A stretch of DNA of 64,000 bases. Origin: Pseudovirgaria hyperparasitica (Eukaryota > Ascomycota > Dothideomycetes > Acrospermales > Acrospermaceae). The stretch spans positions 927,501-991,500 of the forward strand of contig NW_022985560.1 in the NCBI RefSeq assembly GCF_010093815.1, given 5' to 3'. The notes below the pieces were generated by a model, which did no database searches, had not been told where the DNA came from, and saw only the letters and a list, made by a program, of their open reading frames with translations. Made by a program: the position numbers and the translations under genes. Positions 24,025-34,933 of the stretch are shown in pieces (the stretch's first letter is position 1; the number at the start of each line of letters is the position of its first letter).

Positions 24025-25779
24025 CTACCTCATCCCCCTTCTCCTCCCTCGCCTCACATTCCTCTCCCCAGCCGCCACAGTAACAGTAACAACCTCCTGC
24101 ACCGTCCTCCACACCGTGCCGTCCGCACCACATGCCTGCGCCTCAATGGTGGGCACTGGCGTACGACGCCCGGGAATAACGGTTAGGGTGACGAGTTCGG
24201 TGGTTGTGATTGTGACAGCAGCGACGGCATCGCATTCGCGCTGGTACTGGTACTGGGCTAGGTTGGCCTTTTCGACGGGTGGTATGATTACGGTAGGTTG
24301 GACAGGGGGTATGGGAGATGGGAGGACGGGAACTGGAGGGATGGCTTCAGGACCGGGGGCCGGGACCGGATTGATTGTGGAGGGGATGGGAATGACGGGG
24401 AGAGCGGAGGGATCGGGGATGATGGGGTCGAGAGCGGAGGGTTGAGGTGCCGGGACGGGTATGTCGATGGCGGCGGAGGACGGAGTTTCAATGGGCAGAG
24501 ACGGCATGTCGACGACGGAGGATGGAGTTTCTACGGGCGGAGACGGCATGTCGACAACAGCAGATGTAGGAACGGCTCCACTCTCGACGACAGAGGTAGG
24601 CTCAGGAGACATGACGACGACCGATGGGGGAGGAGGAGGATCCGAGGCGGTAGGAGCAGGGACTGCATTGCAGGCTTCGCCGACAGGCATGGTAGCATCG
24701 GCTGGACCGCTTTGAATAGGATTGCAGCCAGGCAGTTTCTCAAGTACCGCGCCGTCGTCGCCAGGGACGGCGATTGCCTTGGGAGCGCAGTTGAGGTAGT
24801 CGTCTTTGTTGGTGTTGATGCCCATTGCGCCGAAGCACGAGTCTCGCTGGAACTTCTGGTCGTCGCAGCCGCAGCCGCAGTCACAGTAGCTGCTGCTAGC
24901 ATTCGCTGTGCCCATGGCCTTGGCGAGCACGCCTGGCTGCCAGCCGTTGATGAAGTCGGCGTGGAAGCTGTATCCGGTCGGATCGCCGTTGGACAGGACC
25001 CAGGGGCTGTCGGTGGCGGAGTAGTGGCCGTCGAACGAGGAGATGTTGTACCAAAATTCGATGAAGATTTCAGGGAAACGCTTGACCTGGAAGCCAGGGG
25101 GGCATACATCGATGCCAGTGCCGGAGCCAATGGCATAGGACATGTGGGCATGCGGGTTGTTGGGATCTAGGGGACTGCCGTTCCAGCAGGTAGGGAAGTG
25201 AATTTCGCCGGTGAAGCCTTCCGAGCAGGAGGTGAAGCCTGTAGGAAAGCCCGGGCGATCAATCCGTTTCTTACCAGGAGGTCCAAGACAGGCCCAATTG
25301 ACGGCTGGATTAGGTTTCGTACGTGCTACGCCGGGCTCACGACGGAGCATGGCGTTACCAGCAATCATCATGAAGCCCTCGGGGAATTCAGAGACGCCAG
25401 CAAATTTACGGTCGTCGTCGCCGAATTTGTAGTAGATCTTGGAGAACATCTCCGGGACGCGATAGAAGCCAGTGTTGTTGCCGTTCCAGAAGAGGGTCGG
25501 GCGCCAGTAGTTGGACAAGTCGGGACGGATCTTGTTCGTCGTGCAGGTGGATTCTTGGGTAACGTTGTAGTCCATCGAGGCAGCGAGCGCATTTCCTCCG
25601 TCAAAGGAGTGGAGGTGGCTGGACTTAGTGCCGGGACTCAAGGCAGGATCGATTTGCTGGTACGAGAGGGCGTTCCCATCCCGGTTGTAGAAGGCGAAGT
25701 AGCGGCCATTGCAGGTGAAGCCCGCGTTGCAGGTGATGGCAAGAGCAGCGATCAGAGTCGCTTTGAAAGAGCGGCGCAT
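24025..25779 (-). CDS. Secreted DUF1996 protein
   Basis: A single exon of 584 residues. It begins with the signal peptide MRRSFKATLIAALAITCNAG. Residues about 20-350 are a DUF1996 domain: DPALSPGTKSSHLHSFDGGN, STCTTNKIRPDLSNYWRPTL, ACLGPPGKKRIDRPGFPTG, IHFPTCWNGSPLDPNNPHAH and GYSFHADFINGWQPGVLAKA are its hallmark blocks with conserved His and Cys. A Cys cluster CDCGCGCDDQKFQRDSCFG follows. The rest is a Pro/Ser/Thr/Val stalk with loose repeats (PSSVVDMPSLPIETPSSA) and an Arg-rich end, with no GPI-type tail. The family is fungal, extracellular and of unknown function; the conserved His/Cys suggest a metal- or ligand-binding site, which is inference. Confidence 0.93.
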   Translation of the reverse strand: MRRSFKATLIAALAITCNAGFTCNGRYFAFYNRDGNALSYQQIDPALSPGTKSSHLHSFDGGNALAASMDYNVTQESTCTTNKIRPDLSNYWRPTLFWNGNNTGFYRVPEMFSKIYYKFGDDDRKFAGVSEFPEGFMMIAGNAMLRREPGVARTKPNPAVNWACLGPPGKKRIDRPGFPTGFTSCSEGFTGEIHFPTCWNGSPLDPNNPHAHMSYAIGSGTGIDVCPPGFQVKRFPEIFIEFWYNISSFDGHYSATDSPWVLSNGDPTGYSFHADFINGWQPGVLAKAMGTANASSSYCDCGCGCDDQKFQRDSCFGAMGINTNKDDYLNCAPKAIAVPGDDGAVLEKLPGCNPIQSGPADATMPVGEACNAVPAPTASDPPPPPSVVVMSPEPTSVVESGAVPTSAVVDMPSPPVETPSSVVDMPSLPIETPSSAAIDIPVPAPQPSALDPIIPDPSALPVIPIPSTINPVPAPGPEAIPPVPVLPSPIPPVQPTVIIPPVEKANLAQYQYQRECDAVAAVTITTTELVTLTVIPGRRTPVPTIEAQACGADGTVWRTVQEVVTVTVAAGERNVRRGRRRGMR

Positions 25780-28700
25780 GGTCGATGATATGTATCACGA
25801 TGTCGATCTATTTAGGATGTGGTATCAAGTATGGTACGCAGAAGCGAGAGAATATCCTTGACAGGTGGCTGGCACTTGGAAGAATGGTATGTTGCAAGAA
25901 GCCTTGTAGTCGCAGACTGTGGACAAAGGGACGGTAAAGGATTGAAGAGCTAACGAGAGATGGAAGGCAAGCCTTGGAGATGCACAATGCGCGCTAGTAA
26001 GAAAGACTGGTAACAATGATGGACAGTGAAGAAAGAGAAAGAAGAATGGAAAAGATGGGGGAACATGTTAGCTATATAGCGGTTTGTATAAATAAGTCGG
26101 TAGAGCAGACCGTGGAACGCGAGACAACCGGGAGTGGCAGGATGCTGTTTCCATGGGACAACGCCACAAGATGCAGGGCAGCAGCAGAGAAAAAAAATCG
26201 ACATCGGGAGCGGCTGCAGAAGGATGTTCTCGCTCAATTACTACAGTTTAAAGGCGAAGAAACAAGGAGATGTAAGAAATGATAATGGAAAAGACGAGGC
26301 CAGGAATCGATGGACGTTTCAAGCATCTGCAAGTCAGCGGCCGACTAGTCCGCTTCCGGACTAAACACAGGCTACGTGCCGACTTGGCAGGAGATACAGC
26401 CAATCACAAGTGTCGGAAAGGCGAATATAGATGGCGGATTAATCTGATTCGTCTACAGTGGTTATGTTTTAATGGTAATATTTTACCGCGCGGTTTCTGT
26501 TTGCCCTCTCTAATCATCTCTTCCATACCTATATGCCCTAAGAAAGATGATGGTGATGATACAAACGAGTAGAGTGCTAACAGTACGGCACGATACACTA
26601 CTCAACAATAAAATGAACAAGGAGTGATACCCCAGCACCGCAGTTGTGTTGGTGGTCGCAGCCCCATGGATCCTGAGTCGGTTTAGGCTTCTGGCGGGAT
26701 CTGCGCGACCCACGGCCCATCCCCCGCGAGTCCCCGAACCAGCGGCAACTAATTAATCTCCCCTATCGATTGCTTCCCCTTCACTTTTAATTCACTTCAC
26801 TTTATTTCACTTGCCGCCCCGTTCCCTCCGTGTCGAAATGCCTGCAAGGATCGCTTGTTTCCAAACATGCCACGCCTCCAGAGTTTCAAGTTGCCTACAT
26901 ATCTAATCATATCATAGAACACAGTACACCAAGGCAGCCACATGGGCCTTGGCCAATCTCCTCGATTCATCCCTGTGTGCTTGCCTGCCTTGAGAGACCC
27001 ACTAAGCACGATTCATTCATGTTTCTTGCTTGGACTGCTAATGAATCAAGAAGAAAAACCACTCTATCCTAACTTCTCACTCGTCCATACCCTTTTATAT
27101 TTCACTGTCTCTATTATGTTATATTGCAATATTTATCATTTTATACACTAGTATCAAAATAACTCTTTTTCCATATCTGCATACACGCACATTTCTTCTA
27201 GCAGCCTTGCAGCTTACTGTGTATCTCAACAATGAATTCTCGCTGCGGACGCTCAAACCTGGTCTGACTCGCACAAGCACTCGGGGGCGCTATTCCCAAA
27301 CATGCCACCGCATCATGTCCCTCCAGCGCTCCAACCTCGACAAGTCGTCTCGCACCTTAATGCCGCTGCCTGATGTTGACAGTCCTTTGAAAATACTTAC
27401 TTTGATACTTACTTGATACTTAGTATCACATCGCCGCAACGTCCAAAGAAGCGCATACAGCGATAGTTACTACAGGTCTAGCCACTACTATCACCATCCC
27501 ACAACGTCGCACCGCAGTGTACAATCACAGGTCCCCTGTTACCATCACCTCATGCGAGCCTCACTCGACACATGAATACCCACCATCACAGCCATTCCAC
27601 TCAACTCCTCAAACAACTATTCCCACCGACACCACAAAGCACAGACCTCTTGACAGAAACGGCAAGTACACTAACCATCCCTCGTCGAACGTCGTGGGCG
27701 TTTGCGGAGATTTACATTGTGGCTCTTGCGCGTGCACTGACCATTCTCCATTCTCCATTCTCCGATGACGTGCAGAAGAAACGTGGACAAAGCCCACAGA
27801 CTCATCTATGTAAGTCTAATTTTGCACTAAATATATCTAGGAAGCTTATATACATATAGTACGTTCCGTGATGCTGATGTATGCGACGCGTTGTACTATT
27901 GCATATCAAGCCACATGAGGCCTCCAGGGATCATCCATATCGTGAGGAATCCATCGCGCTAGGGCCGTGCTGTAGCCCCTGCGTCCATCGTGCGTCGTTG
28001 GTAAATACAGATCGCGATATATCACTCGAGTTGCATGTTCCTCATGAGGAGTCCGTGGTTACATAAATGCACTTTAGCGACTGTGACTCGACATTGCAAA
28101 TCCACGGCGCAATGGAAGATGTGATACGCTCGAGACAGGTAAGAAATTGAGAGTTGTCGCCCTAGACCGTGTTTTGGAGCATTCAAAGTCATCAGAGGTC
28201 TTGCAGCGAGTTTGTACATATTCAACTGCTAGCTCGAGTACAATGGTGTTCTAGACAGACCTCGGTCTAACACTGTGTAGGATATGCCGCGTCGCGGAGT
28301 AGAGCCAGATAATAATTCCTTCATGGAACCTAAAAGGTGTCACAGTCTCTTAGAAAATATTGAAGCCATCGATCAATTCTGTCACTCCAAGATCTCTTTT
28401 AGTCGATGATTCAGACATTGAATAATATATTTTCGATTTTTTCGTATACGAGTTAACACAGGGAATGCCTGAGGTTTTGATATGATCCGCAGGGCCTGTG
28501 TATGAAGATCTAACAGCACTGTCTGACTCTAGCAGATTTCAATTACATCGGGCATACCTTTACTTTCATACAGTAACGCGAATACATGATAACTGACGCT
28601 ATATCTTTGAATCAGCTCTTAGGCTCAGAAGCGGACTATAGTGACAATTGAGTACATAATTATAGAGTAACGTGGCAGCTTACGGGCATCAAGGGTCTGT

Positions 28701-29120
28701 ATTTGACCATTCACTCATGTTGCATGTACATACACATTACATACCGCCTTCAGGGGTAGATCTAAGTGAGCGGTGTATTGACGTAAGTGTGTCTTTCAAC
28801 AAGTAATATCGAACATATACTCGGCGCCACTGCACTTCCAACTCTTTCCCCTATCATAACTATATCATTGAAACAAGGACATCGAGTCCACCTACCATGT
28901 AACCTCTCCACGAGCAAATTCGTGAAGAATCACTGCCTCACGTATATATATCCCCTCTCGCTCCTCCAAAATACCTTCTCCTCTACAACCATATTCCACA
29001 ACAGCTTCGACAACTACCATCGACATATCCAGCAACGATCAAAGCCCTCAATCTGTCCCTCGACTACCAAAAAACAAACAAGCAAACAACAAGTCCACCA
29101 ATCACAACACCACCGTCAAC
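25780..29120. other. Long intergenic region, no gene seen
   Basis: More than 3 kb with only short, composition-biased frames (His/Thr/Ser-rich on plus at about 27.2-27.9 kb). No repeat array, tRNA or transposon part was recognised. The left 250 bases hold the DUF1996 promoter and the right 200 hold the promoter of the small Cys-rich gene. Confidence 0.45.
28943..28950 (+). promoter_or_regulatory. TATA box of the Cys-rich gene
   Basis: TATATATA lies 170 bp upstream of the ATG at 29121 and is followed by a CT-rich stretch and CAAC words, the usual layout of a highly expressed fungal promoter and leader. Confidence 0.45.
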
Positions 29121-29270
29121 ATGACTTGGAAAGCCTGGCTATGCTGCAAATGCAAATGCAACACCCATTGGGAGAACAACGTGTGCAGCAACCTGAAGTG
29201 TATGCATAAGAGGTGTGACAAGGACTGTGCGGTCGGCACGTACAATCGAAACGTAGTGAGTGGGAAATGA
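29121..29270 (+). CDS. Small Cys-rich protein (49 residues)
   Basis: An intronless ORF of 49 residues beginning MTWKAWLCCKCKC. Seven of its nine Cys sit in pairs or near-pairs (WLCCKCKC, then CSNLKC, then RCDKDC), with W and H in fixed places. Many ascomycetes encode tiny proteins of the form W-C-C-x-C ... C-x-x-C-x-H-x-R-C-x-x-C, thought to bind zinc; this one fits that pattern. There is no signal peptide, so it should be intracellular. The start context (CACCGTCAACATGAC) is good for a fungus and a TATA box stands upstream. The function of the family is unknown. Confidence 0.65.
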   Translation: MTWKAWLCCKCKCNTHWENNVCSNLKCMHKRCDKDCAVGTYNRNVVSGK

Positions 29271-30559
29271 GACTCGGGGAATTGGATTGGGGAAACGAGA
29301 ACAGAACGAGCTCTGTAGCTATCTAATGAGATGATGATGACATGAAATTTGTGCAAAATTGTGTGTATTTGCTTTTGTGGAAGCAGGATATTGTGATTTT
29401 CGAATTGGGATAGAGTGAGATTTGGCATGGTATGATTACTACCTGATGAACTTGAGGTGATCTCTCGTATGGTAAACAAGAGCTCAACATGCTTTATTGC
29501 CTCATTGTTAACCTAAAGCAAACCGTATACACTTCAGGACTAAGTCATCTAAGCACCAAATCTCAGCCTCCGAGTATTCCCTTTTTAGGTAATATGTTTC
29601 AGCCTAGCTTCACAATGACTGGCATGCACTGTGCGCTTCCCAAACACTACGCTTATAGCAGATCCTGCAAACTCCATTCTCATCGCGGTATTCTTCTGTC
29701 ACACATCTTCGATCACAGATGGTCTTATGTGACCAGTAAGATGGAACTATGATGCGATCGACACAATCTCTTCATCATGGTCTCTTTCTTTGGCTGACAG
29801 GGACGACTACTCCGTACAACTTGTTTATGAGTCAAAGCTAGGAAAAGGATGGTTGAATGCTTCTATCAAGGTGCAAGGGGTCTCTGTGTAGCCCCTTGCT
29901 TCGAACGCGCACACGCTCGCATGTAATCTAGCTTGTGCGGTACCCTTTGTCTTCTTGAACAACAAACATTCGCTTCCTTCCAAGGCTTGTCCTTGTTAAT
30001 GACTATGGCCATACCGAACGACTCAAAATACTGTCACAGACAAGTATGCCCGTAACATGCTGCATCCGTCAGACGTTCATATGACCGCATTCAGCAGACA
30101 CAGTAACATAGGTAGTCCTCTTCACAACATGCAAAGCATCTTCCAGTGATACGCATATAACATACATTGAGTTGCTCCTCGCCAAAATACTACCTGCTGG
30201 CAGTGACGAGTACCAAGTCACAGAGCAGGTATACCTACACCCCCTTTTACCAATCTCCTTACACTTCAGTTCAACATTCACAACCCCTTTCCTCCTCCCA
30301 AGACCAAGCACAGGGCACCCCAGTTGCATCTTCCAGAGCCCAAGCTCGCCTGTGAACCAGACTCCAGATATTCAACATGCTCTCCACTGCACGGGCTTCT
30401 TTGCACTTTTACATATATATACCCTTCCCTTCCTCCCAAAACTCTCCTTTCTTCCTTCCTTCTCTCCCAATCTCCCATCATCTTCCCACATCCAACCAAT
30501 AAACTCTGCCACATCACACCATATCAACCCGCAACAACCCGTCTCGCAATACAGTTACA
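29271..30559. other. Intergenic, promoter of the next gene
   Basis: No gene seen. From about 30240 the top strand turns strongly C-rich with CTCC and CAACC words up to the ATG at 30560, which looks like a promoter plus leader. Confidence 0.5.
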
Positions 30560-31339
30560 ATGACACGAGCATCCTACCACGCCTCCTCCCGCGGCGGCCG
30601 CGCAGCAGACCCAAACACACGCAACACACGCAGCAACAACCGCCACACCAACAACACATACAGCGCCTTCGAAGAAGAAGGCCACCACGACCAACTCCAC
30701 CCCCCTAACCCAACCTTCCGCACCCAGACAGCCACTTCTGCAAATCCCTCGTCGCACCGCACTGAAAATAACAACCCCAGTCGCAGCTCCAGAAACCCCG
30801 ACGCGCAAAACACCCATACCACCCCACACACCCAAAATACTCATACCCAACCCCATGCCCATGCTAACTCACAGCACCCTCCACCTTACCCACCCCCCCA
30901 AGCCCACGCCCCAAATCCCTGCACCCCACACAACCACACCGAACCCATCATCCAAAGCAACAACCCCATCTCCTTCGGGCGCCCCTCACACCACAACAAC
31001 CGGCACGGCCAGGCCCCACCAACCGGCTACATGATCCCCATAACCCAGCTCGAATACGAGAACATGATGGGCCGTGGGATTCACGAAGACGACGACGACG
31101 GCTACGATGACCTCGATGACGAATACGACGACGACGACGGCGACGGCGATGAGGGATACGCCGAGTTTGCGATGCATGAGGCGGAGGTTCTGGGTGCGAT
31201 GGGGCTTGGGCATGGGGGAAGGGCAAGAATGAGGAGGAGAGGAGGAAGAAGGGGGCCGATTGGGGAGTTTTGGGCGCCGGGGATGTATTATCCTGGGGAT
31301 AGGGTGTATTATGGGGGGATGCGTGGGCGGTACCCGTGA
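30560..31339 (+). CDS. Low-complexity hypothetical protein
   Basis: A single exon of 259 residues. The first 150 residues are disordered and rich in Asn, His, Pro, Thr and Ser. Then comes a short ordered piece (TGYMIPITQLEYENMMGRG), a very acidic run (DDDDGYDDLDDEYDDDDGDG), a helix with MHEAEVLGAMGLGHGG, an Arg/Gly patch, and a Tyr/Gly-rich end (YYPGDRVYYGGMRGRYP). The start follows a fungal-type leader and has a favourable context (TTACAATGAC). I do not recognise a family. Strongly biased composition could also arise by chance, but the single long frame, the ordered segments and the leader favour a real gene. Confidence 0.6.
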   Translation: MTRASYHASSRGGRAADPNTRNTRSNNRHTNNTYSAFEEEGHHDQLHPPNPTFRTQTATSANPSSHRTENNNPSRSSRNPDAQNTHTTPHTQNTHTQPHAHANSQHPPPYPPPQAHAPNPCTPHNHTEPIIQSNNPISFGRPSHHNNRHGQAPPTGYMIPITQLEYENMMGRGIHEDDDDGYDDLDDEYDDDDGDGDEGYAEFAMHEAEVLGAMGLGHGGRARMRRRGGRRGPIGEFWAPGMYYPGDRVYYGGMRGRYP

Positions 31340-31588
31340 TGGATTGGTTCATTCATTCATTGATTGAATGAAGACTGACTGGATCATTTCCTTCGCAACG
31401 AAGGTGAATATTCATGCTTTGCCAGTAGAGGGTTATGCTGGCTTTGAGGTCGAGTCCTAGTAGTGTTCTATGCTCGTACATCTATGATGACGAGTACCTA
31501 GTAGACTCCCCGAGACAGTGATCATTATATTCAATTAATTTCATTTCCATGTCACACAAAGGCTGCATGTGCCCATCACGCCCAAAAT

Positions 31589-33323
31589 TCACGCGATGCC
31601 GTCCTCCTTATTGAGTGCCTTACCCCATGCCTCTTCAAATTCAACAACTTTCTTCTCGAGCTCGGCCTGCTCGCCTTCGGCAGTTGGAGGCCGGCTTATG
31701 CCGAGATCCACGTAGCTGTCCTGTACACCTGTGAGGCTGGCGGCCTGCTGCACAACGTCGTGGCTGATTGCTTCAAACTCAAAGTGACTGCTGTAGACGA
31801 CCGCTGCAAATGCCTCGAGGTCCTTGACTTCCTCAATCTTGGTCAGGTACTCGTTGCTGTCGCCTGCGCCAATGCTGTGCGCCTGTCTGCAGAAGACGGC
31901 GAGCGAGTTGGCAACCTTTGCTTTGGCATCCTCGGGGTTGATGATTTCTTGGATACGTGCAAGGGACGCGGAGACAGGGGGCAGTTTGTATGCGAGGTGG
32001 GCGAGTTTGTTGTCTATTAGATGGGAGAAGCCGGCGTCTAGGAGAAGCGTGAGCACATGCGTGAATGGAGGCGAGTCGATGAGATCGGATGTTTCGTCGA
32101 GAAGACGTCGTAGCGACGGGGCATCTGTGGGTCTTGTCGATGGCGAGGACTCAACCGGACCTGCCATGCCTGACTCTTGCAAGACATATCCTTCTTGGCC
32201 AGGTGAGGGCAGAAGATAAGGCAACCATTTATTCGATCTAGGCGGATTAGCGTTCAGGGTATGGCATGCACACAGGACCAACATACCGTCTCTCCTCCTC
32301 TGTAGACCCCTCGACCTTTCTTCGCACCTCAAGGGTCAATTGCGACAACTTGGCCAGTGTCAGGTCCTCTCTAGGGCTCACAGTGCTGAAAGTCTCCTTC
32401 ACAGCTGTCTGGACCTTGTTCAATATCTCACGGCATCCGCGATGGAGCAACCACCAGCTGAAGCTCAAGTATTTGCGATTGGTCTCGAAGTCATTTCCAT
32501 AGGAATGTTCCATATCGTCGTCATGATTCTCGAGGTTGATGGGAGCCGCAGATGACGGAGGTGATGCGAGGGATACAACAGACGCCAGATATGTCCGACG
32601 ACCGAGGAGATTGAGCTGAATCCGGGTGAGTAAGGTAAGGAGTGACAGGGTGTAGATGAGGGTAAAGGCTCGCGTGATGGCTGTTCTCTACGTCAGTAGA
32701 AGCTCACAGGATTTGGACATATCTCTGACAGCTTATCTTCACATCATCCCATAGCTGAAGCTTGCTCTTCTTCGGCTGCGTGGACGTGGCAGTCTCAGGC
32801 GTCTCGACAGACGCGGTACTCGCTTCGATCTGGCTTGCATGGACGAAGCTCTCGCCCCCTATGCTCTTCCCTTCGCCATCGGTCTGTGTCTCGGCCGCAA
32901 TGCTAGGTACGGCAGATGTGGCATCCGACTCTGTCACAGAATTCACACTCTTGGCTAAACGCTCCGCCTTCTGCCTCTGCAACTCAGCCAACGTAGCCTC
33001 GACCGGCAGGGCCTGTAGGATATTTTCGGTCGCGGTCGGAAGGATAGCCAGCACAGTGAATGTGCAGTCCTCCTGATTCTGGCTGAAGCGTCGACGCAGA
33101 CTATCGTAACGTCAGCATGCTGCTGCACCTGGACGTGAGCGCGCCTCTGGCTGTATATATCTCACTTCTCCTTTGCTATCCTCTCGTCACTCATGCGATG
33201 CCGCGCCTCGGTGATCTTGGACAAGACATATTGCGTCGCCAGATAGCCCGCACCCAGCACACCCGCTCCGATGGCAAAGTTCGTCCGATTGCGCTTGAAC
33301 CAGTTGCGCGTAGCGGATATCAT
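31589..33323 (-). CDS. PEX3: Peroxin-3 (peroxisome biogenesis)
   Basis: Four exons (33323-33166, 33100-32730, 32680-32287, 32237-31589; introns of 65, 49 and 49 bp) give 523 residues. Pex3 is the peroxisomal membrane anchor that docks Pex19 with its cargo, needed for insertion of peroxisomal membrane proteins. Visible: a short basic N-terminus and hydrophobic segment (NFAIGAGVLGAGYLATQYVL) that targets the membrane, the conserved NLRRRFSQNQEDCTFTVLAI block followed by LPTATENILQALPVE, SSITRAFTLIYTLSLLTLLT followed by RIQLNLLGRR, and NKWLPYLLPSPGQEGYVLQE. A Ser/Thr/Glu-rich loop separates the first two blocks. The second intron uses a GTCAGA donor; the more typical GTGAGC nearby would break the frame. 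It is divergent from ATG101. Confidence 0.97.
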
Positions 33324-33947
33324 TGCACAGACGCAGTCATGGGATGGCCAGGGTGAGACAGAATGACGTGTAGGAAGACCTCCGACGCTAGCTAGTAAAT
33401 GTATTATCGTCAGTCGTCAGTGCAAATTGGCAGCACGTCCACGGTCGCGTGAAGCCCGAAATGGAGAAAGCAGAGACAACTCGTCGAGGAGTCTGGGATG
33501 AAGAGGTGTATTGTGTATTGAAGGAGAGAGCAAAAAGCACAAAAGGCTGGGGACGCGCAGAAGAGGCAAAGGCCGAGGCACGAAAGAAAGCTCCCTCTCC
33601 CATGTCCGGCGCGCCACAACACGACACACCGCCACATACCGCGCCACACACACGGAACCCCCCACCCCGCGTCCGGCGGACTGACGCAGCTGATCAATCG
33701 GGCGTCGGGCGCCGCATCTTTCCCACGATTTCCGGATTCTGCCCTCCCTTCTACACCACCTTTTTTCAGTCTCTTCTCACTCCAAAGAAGTAATGTAAAC
33801 ACACATCCGTCTCCTTTTACACACAATACGCCCCCGACTTCGAGCGAGCGTCCCCCGTTCGATTCTCTCGCATGCCGTCCCCGTAACCGAGCCAGCTCCA
33901 CCCCCCCCTCTCCAAAACCCCACCACGCACGCCCATACGCGCGCGCA
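33324..33947. other. Divergent PEX3 / ATG101 promoter
   Basis: About 620 bp between two divergent starts. The ATG101 side is CT- and C-rich; no coding frame is supported. Both genes serve organelle turnover or biogenesis, so sharing a promoter is plausible, but no specific site can be named. Confidence 0.5.
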
Positions 33948-34662
33948 ATGGAGCAAAGGCGGGCGCCGGAATACACTCTCGATGTCTTCGCGGACCCAAC
34001 ATGCGTCAAGGATGTCATAAAAGGTCTGGCTTCAGAAAACCAAAAAAAATAGCGATACACACCACGTTACCCTGGCACGCATACCCTCTCTGACCAGCGC
34101 TCAACAGCACTCCTCCACACCATCTTCTTCCACCGCCTGTTCCCGCCCTTGTCGCCGTATACGCGCGACCTGCTCGACCAGACGCTGCCGTGCATCACCG
34201 ATAACAACCTCGAGACGCTGATCGACCAGCAGGCCACGTCGCTCGTGCGGGCAATCGAGTCTGGGACCACGCCGCAGCGCGGCCGCGGCCAGCTCGCCGT
34301 GCTGTTCTACGAGAAGACGCGGAAGAAGACGTACTTTAGCTACAAGGACGACAAAGTCTGCTGGGAGCAGTGGCGGCTCGACGTTACGCTGGCCACGCCT
34401 CGATACGAGAGTGGTATGTGCATTTTTGACGCTGCTGGGCGGGCACAGATCGAGTGGGCAGCTGACGGAGACAGATGTGCCGAAAGTCCGGCGTGCTCAG
34501 GAGAAGAGCCTGCATAAGGCTGCGATGAAGATTGTCACGATTGTGAACAAGGAGAAAGATCATATTCCGCCCATCACCACGACCGAGGCCAACCCGTTCC
34601 CATATGAGCTTGTCGTGAACCCCAAGAATGACGGCTGGGGGCAACGGATGGGAATTTTCTAG
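33948..34662 (+). CDS. ATG101: Autophagy-related protein 101
   Basis: Three exons (33948-34023, 34108-34413, 34475-34662; introns of 84 and 61 bp) give 189 residues. Atg101 is a HORMA-fold partner of Atg13 in the Atg1/ULK initiation complex of fungi that lack the Atg29-Atg31 pair. Conserved blocks: EYTLDVFADP at the N-terminus, LLHTIFFHRLFPPLSP, then the core GQLAVLFYEKTRKKTYFSYK, DDKVCWEQWRLDVTLATPRY, ESDVPKVRRAQEKS and the C-terminal PFPYELVVNP. Length is close to other fungal members. The first intron has a GTCTGG donor, less usual, but it is the only one that keeps the frame. It converges with the ornithine acetyltransferase gene. Confidence 0.96.
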
Positions 34663-34933
34663 TCTGGTCTCAGCACAAGTCTGGTGTGCATGTAACAGGA
34701 GGGAGCATATACATCTATGAACATGGCGGAAATGTGCATCTTGCAACGAGTTTCTTTGCGATACCTGGGAATACCTGCTCAACATAAAGATAGAAACGTG
34801 CTCACGGAGGCACCTAGGATGATTGGACGGGTCACGGACGATTGGATGGATGGTATGGATTGTCGTCAGGCGTGTACAGAGAGATAGACGGCAGCAGCTA
34901 AGCATCCCAAAGCAAGACACACGCGGTCTACTA

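Noticed and set aside
24298-25170. A 290-codon plus-strand frame
   Set aside because: It is the antisense shadow of the DUF1996 gene, Gly/Arg/Asp-rich from its GC-rich codons.
33410-34060. A 216-codon minus-strand frame
   Set aside because: It overlaps the PEX3/ATG101 promoter and the ATG101 first exon; composition is random (Cys, Arg, Gly, Val).
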